Origin: Variovorax saccharolyticus
GTDB taxonomy: Bacteria > Pseudomonadota > Gammaproteobacteria > Burkholderiales > Burkholderiaceae_C
DNA length: 64,000 nucleotides
Direction of reading: 5' to 3'
Assembly: GCF_030316765.1 (NCBI RefSeq)
Contig: NZ_JASZYT010000016.1
Location: 49,561-113,560, forward strand
Position 1 is the stretch's first letter; each line of letters starts with the position of its first letter. Below, one piece after another: positions 61,127 through 64,000 of the stretch. The translations under genes and the position numbers were made by a program. The notes under the pieces were generated by a model. That model ran no database searches, was not told the origin of the DNA, and saw nothing but the letters and a program-made list of their open reading frames with translations.

Positions 61127-61755
61127 ACATCGAACCCAAGCCCATCCGCATCTTGACAGTCGACGACCATCAGCTGCTGCGCGAGGGCATCGCCGCGGTG
61201 CTCGATGCGCAGGAGGACATGACGCTCGTGGGCGAAGCATCGAGCGGCGAGGAAGCGGTCGAGGCATTCCGGCGCCTGCGACCCGACGTCACGCTGATGG
61301 ATCTGCGCATGGCGGGCATCAGCGGCATCGAGGCGATCACTCGCATCCGCGCCGAGTTTCCGGGCGCGCGCATCGTGGTGCTGACCACCTATGCAGGCGA
61401 TGTGCAGGCAGCCGCCGCGTTGAAGGCCGGCGCCTCGGGCTATCTGCTCAAGAACCTGTTGCGCAAGGAGCTGATCGATACCATCCGGGTGGTCCATTCG
61501 GGACGGCGCCGCGTGCCGGCGGAGATCGCGACCGAGATCGCAGAGCACGTCGCGGACGATCTTCTGACCGATCGCGAGATGCAGGTGCTACGGGGAGTGG
61601 CTTCGGGCAAGTCCAACAAGCTCATCGCCGTCGAACTTTCCATCTCCGAGGGCACGGTGAAGACGCACATGAAGAGCATCTTGCCCAAGCTCAGCGCCAA
61701 CGACCGCACCCACGCCGTAACCATCGCGCTGCGACGCGGGATCCTGGATCTTTGA
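61123..61755 (+). CDS. NarL-type response regulator, partner of propeller kinase 2
   Basis: A 210-residue response regulator: receiver with ILTVDDHQLLREGIAAVL, phosphoacceptor Asp at about 60 in TLMDLRMAGISG, TTYAG and the Lys in GYLLKNLLRKEL; LuxR HTH with LTDREMQVLRGVASGKSNKLIAVELSISEGTVKTHMKSIL. Start at 61123 overlaps the kinase stop, so the two are a translational pair. Target genes unknown; the adjacent DoxX and RND genes are candidates. Confidence 0.96.
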   Translation: MNIEPKPIRILTVDDHQLLREGIAAVLDAQEDMTLVGEASSGEEAVEAFRRLRPDVTLMDLRMAGISGIEAITRIRAEFPGARIVVLTTYAGDVQAAAALKAGASGYLLKNLLRKELIDTIRVVHSGRRRVPAEIATEIAEHVADDLLTDREMQVLRGVASGKSNKLIAVELSISEGTVKTHMKSILPKLSANDRTHAVTIALRRGILDL

Positions 61756-61861
61756 GCTTCGTTGCCCGTCAGCATTGAAGTACCTTGGGTCGCGGCCAAG
61801 CTTCGCGAGCCACACGCGGCGCCCTCGATCAGCGCGCGGGAGCGAACGCCTCTGCCGAGCA

Positions 61862-62923
61862 TCAAGGGTTGGAAATCCGCGCCCCTTCCTCAAACCGCAG
61901 CCGCAGGTAGTGGCTGCCCAGCGGCGTGAGCTGACCATTGGCTGCAAGCAGGCTCGTGTGGTGCGGATCGCCGCCTTGCGTCCATCGGCCGGTGAACCAT
62001 GCGTACCGGAACACGTCAGCGCGCGCCTCGCACAGTGCGACCAGCTCGGTCATCTGCGCCATTTGCTTTTCCACGGTGTCGATCTGCGCACTGCCGTCAC
62101 CGTCGTGCCAGTTGGCGAATTCGGTGACCCAGAACGGCTTGCCGTATTTCTTCAGGCGGTCGAGTTGTCCCTCGAGGCCGTAGTCGTACCAATGGAAACC
62201 CAGATAGTCGATCTGCGGATCGCGGTTGCCGTTGGTCGCACGGTAGGCAGCATGGAAAGCATCGAGCCACACCACCGGATCGGCAAAGCCCGGCATCGTG
62301 CCCCAGGTCATTGCGGGACCGACGAGTCGCACGCCGGTCCGTGCGGCGATCGCCTCATAGCGCGGCCACAGCTGCGCGGCCTGCGTCGGCGTCAGGTTGG
62401 CCTGGTCGACAAGGTTCGGCTCATTCAGCAACAGCAGGTGCCGGATTTCCGGATGCGCTTGCAGGAAGGCGAGTGCCTGCGCATCGTTGAAGTCGCCCCA
62501 GAGCATCGGGATGAAGTCCATCCTGAAGCGCGTGGCATGGTCCGATGGAGCGCCTGTGTTCGGCCGCAGGCCCCAGTCGTACCACCAGCTGACTCCCGGC
62601 GCGAGCGCATCCATGTCCTGCTCCGTGGCGAGGTCGTAAGCGACGCCACGCTTTGCGCTCTTGCCAAGGCCAGGGCCGCTTCCCGACGCCGGCGCGGTCA
62701 CCGGTGCGCCCGTTGCCGGAGGCGAAGCCGGGGTATCGACGCTCGCGACACCGCTGCCACCGCTACCACCGGCACCGACGCTTGCGCCACCACTGCCGAT
62801 TCCGCCAGCGCCGCCGCCGCCGCCACAGGCGGCCAGGCCTCCCGCAGTGAGGGTCGCAACGGCCGCGACCAGCAGCCGCCGGCGCTCCTCGCGCGAACGC
62901 GGGCTCACCTGCAATGTCGTCAT
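61862..62923 (-). CDS. Lipoprotein glycoside hydrolase (GH128-like)
   Basis: A 353-residue exported protein. The signal ends in a lipobox (AGGLAACGGGGG), followed by a long Gly/Ser/Ala/Pro linker to about residue 90. The TIM-barrel domain has RGVAYDLATEQDMDALAPGVSWWYDWG, HLLLLNEPNL (acid/base Glu), YLGFHWYDYG and FWVTEFANWHDGDG (nucleophile Glu), the pattern of glycosyl hydrolase catalytic-core proteins of the GH128 type, which cut beta-1,3-glucan. The start at 62923 lies 11 bases after the stop of the DUF1111 gene. It probably sits on the outer membrane. Confidence 0.88.
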   Translation of the reverse strand: MTTLQVSPRSREERRRLLVAAVATLTAGGLAACGGGGGAGGIGSGGASVGAGGSGGSGVASVDTPASPPATGAPVTAPASGSGPGLGKSAKRGVAYDLATEQDMDALAPGVSWWYDWGLRPNTGAPSDHATRFRMDFIPMLWGDFNDAQALAFLQAHPEIRHLLLLNEPNLVDQANLTPTQAAQLWPRYEAIAARTGVRLVGPAMTWGTMPGFADPVVWLDAFHAAYRATNGNRDPQIDYLGFHWYDYGLEGQLDRLKKYGKPFWVTEFANWHDGDGSAQIDTVEKQMAQMTELVALCEARADVFRYAWFTGRWTQGGDPHHTSLLAANGQLTPLGSHYLRLRFEEGARISNP

Positions 62924-62934
62924 GTCGGCGTGCG

Positions 62935-64000
62935 TCACAGGGAGCTCAGGAAAGCGATCACCGCGGCCCGCTCTTCCTTCGACATCGCTTCGAATTTGTT
63001 GCGGCTCGCAGCCGCTTCGCCGCCGTGCCACAGGATGGCTTCCATCGGCGTGCGCGCGCGACCGTCGTGCAGGTAGCGCGCGTTCTGGTCGCTGCCCTGT
63101 ACATAGTTCAGCGATCCCAGGCCCCACAGCGGCGCGGTTCGCCACATGCTGGCGGTGGCCTTGCCCTCGGCCAGCGTGTCGGCCAACCCCGGTCCCATGT
63201 CGTGCAGGAGCAAGTTGGTGTAGGGGCGAATGGTCTGATCGCGCAGCTCGGCAAAGGGATGCTTTGCGCCCGTCTTCAGCTGGGGCGTGTGACAGGCCAC
63301 GCATTGCGCCTGCGCGAAGAGCGTGCTTCCGCGCACGATCTGCCCAGTGTTCACGTCGTGTTCCGGCGAGACGCGGGTGTCGGCCGGGAATCCGCTACGC
63401 AGGCTGCGCTGCGCGGGTACTGCCAACAGCGAAAGGTAGTCCGAAAGGCGCTCCAGTTCGGTTTCGGAGATCGCCGTGGCGCCAGTCGCGTTGCGGCAGT
63501 CCGGATCCAGCCGCTGGCAGCCGCGCGACGGAAACACCGGGCTGGTGACGCCCATGTCCTTGAGCAACGCGTCGCCGATCTGCTGGCGCAACGTGGCCTT
63601 CGCGGCCTTCCAGCCATAGCGGCCGAGGTGGACCTTGCCGTTCTCAGGATTGGTCACCCAGTTCGGAACGCCCCTGACCCCGTCGCCGTCCCGGTCGGTC
63701 GGGTCGGCAAGCGCCAGGATGGTGGCTTCGTCGATCGCTTCGATCAGCCCCATGCCCACGATCTGCGCTGCCTGGCGCACGGAGTACTTCGCCGGTGCCG
63801 GGCCCTTGAACGCATAGATGGGCTTTCTCAGCTCGACCTTTTCACCATCGGGCAAGGTGTATGTGGTGGTGTCGTACGACTGGACGCTCACGGACAGGTC
63901 CGTCGCGTTGGCATCGCGGCTGCGCTGCTGCACGTTCAATCCGTACGTCGCATCAGGCAGGGGATTGGCAGCCGTCGACGCGGCGGCCGCGGTGAGCACG
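62935..64000 (-). CDS. DUF1111 di-haem oxidoreductase, C-terminal part
   Basis: The frame is open to the window end, so the N-terminal part is missing; 355 residues are visible. A haem-binding CVACH lies in STLFAQAQCVACHTPQL, with RPYTNLLLHDMGPGLADTLAEG and WRTAPLWGLGSLNYVQ after it and DGRARTPMEAILWHGGEAAASRNKFEAMSKEERAAVIAFLSSL at the end. This is the di-haem thiol-oxidoreductase/peroxidase-like family DUF1111, often beside imelysin proteins. A periplasmic redox role is likely. It is probably co-transcribed with the glycoside hydrolase. Confidence 0.92.
   Translation of the reverse strand, partial: VLTAAAASTAANPLPDATYGLNVQQRSRDANATDLSVSVQSYDTTTYTLPDGEKVELRKPIYAFKGPAPAKYSVRQAAQIVGMGLIEAIDEATILALADPTDRDGDGVRGVPNWVTNPENGKVHLGRYGWKAAKATLRQQIGDALLKDMGVTSPVFPSRGCQRLDPDCRNATGATAISETELERLSDYLSLLAVPAQRSLRSGFPADTRVSPEHDVNTGQIVRGSTLFAQAQCVACHTPQLKTGAKHPFAELRDQTIRPYTNLLLHDMGPGLADTLAEGKATASMWRTAPLWGLGSLNYVQGSDQNARYLHDGRARTPMEAILWHGGEAAASRNKFEAMSKEERAAVIAFLSSL

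Noticed and set aside
61775..63076. Plus-strand frame of 433 codons
   Set aside because: Antisense to the glycoside hydrolase lipoprotein, whose lipobox and catalytic motifs are clear.
1..64000. tRNA, rRNA and riboswitch genes
   Set aside because: I looked for cloverleaf ends, rRNA core sequences and common riboswitch cores by eye and saw none; a covariance-model search would be decisive.

Overview
The window looks like a chromosome segment of a high-GC beta-proteobacterium of the order Burkholderiales, most like Comamonadaceae (Variovorax/Ramlibacter type). The reasons are three Bug (TctC-type) solute-binding proteins beside LysR regulators, a TauD-type dioxygenase, HAE1-type efflux, propeller-type sensor kinases with NarL-type partners, and dense GC-rich coding. 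No rRNA, tRNA, CRISPR array or replication origin was seen. The assignment is by gene content and family style, not by any search.

Layout. 1-9 kb is a catabolic/uptake region: the C-terminal part of a sulfatase, an alpha/beta hydrolase, a Bug protein and a TauD/TfdA dioxygenase on the minus strand; a LysR regulator between two inverted near-copies of one 43-bp control segment; and on the plus strand a second Bug protein, an unusual carboxyltransferase-like enzyme and a third Bug protein. 9.3-15.8 kb is a minus-strand run of oxidoreductases (flavodoxin, cupin, FGE-like protein, SDR, two aldo/keto reductases, NAD(P)-binding protein) opposite a LysR gene. 15.8-20.5 kb is decayed DNA (CheB remnant, OmpA remnant, IS3 remnant) holding one intact NarL-type response regulator. 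20.5-24.2 kb has a GNAT acetyltransferase, an Rrf2 regulator with a flavin oxidoreductase, and a MarR regulator opposite an NTF2-like protein. An intact IS30-family element at 24.5-25.7 kb splits a small membrane-protein gene.

26.2-34.5 kb is a set of envelope and stress genes: a YqjE-type holin-like protein, DUF421, a family-2 glycosyltransferase, a 330-residue membrane protein, a PH-domain protein, DUF1488, two Hsp20 chaperones, small basic proteins and a DUF72 protein. 35.8-50.2 kb is the most striking part: three very large sensor histidine kinases in a row on the plus strand (a propeller kinase of about 1043 residues, an eight-PAS soluble kinase of about 1438 residues, and a pseudokinase-AAA-GAF-PAS-histidine kinase of about 1846 residues), with one small cytochrome c between the last two and no response regulator beside any of them.

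50.3-56.1 kb is a complete RND efflux operon (adaptor, pump, outer-membrane channel) on the minus strand. Upstream of it is a FixJ-type regulator whose phosphoacceptor Asp is Glu. 58.0-61.8 kb is a second propeller kinase, overlapping its NarL-type regulator by 4 bp. The window ends with a lipoprotein glycoside hydrolase and the C-terminal part of a DUF1111 di-haem oxidoreductase. A TACCAAAGT motif occurs upstream of the propeller kinase, the PAS kinase and the RND operon and may link these signalling genes.
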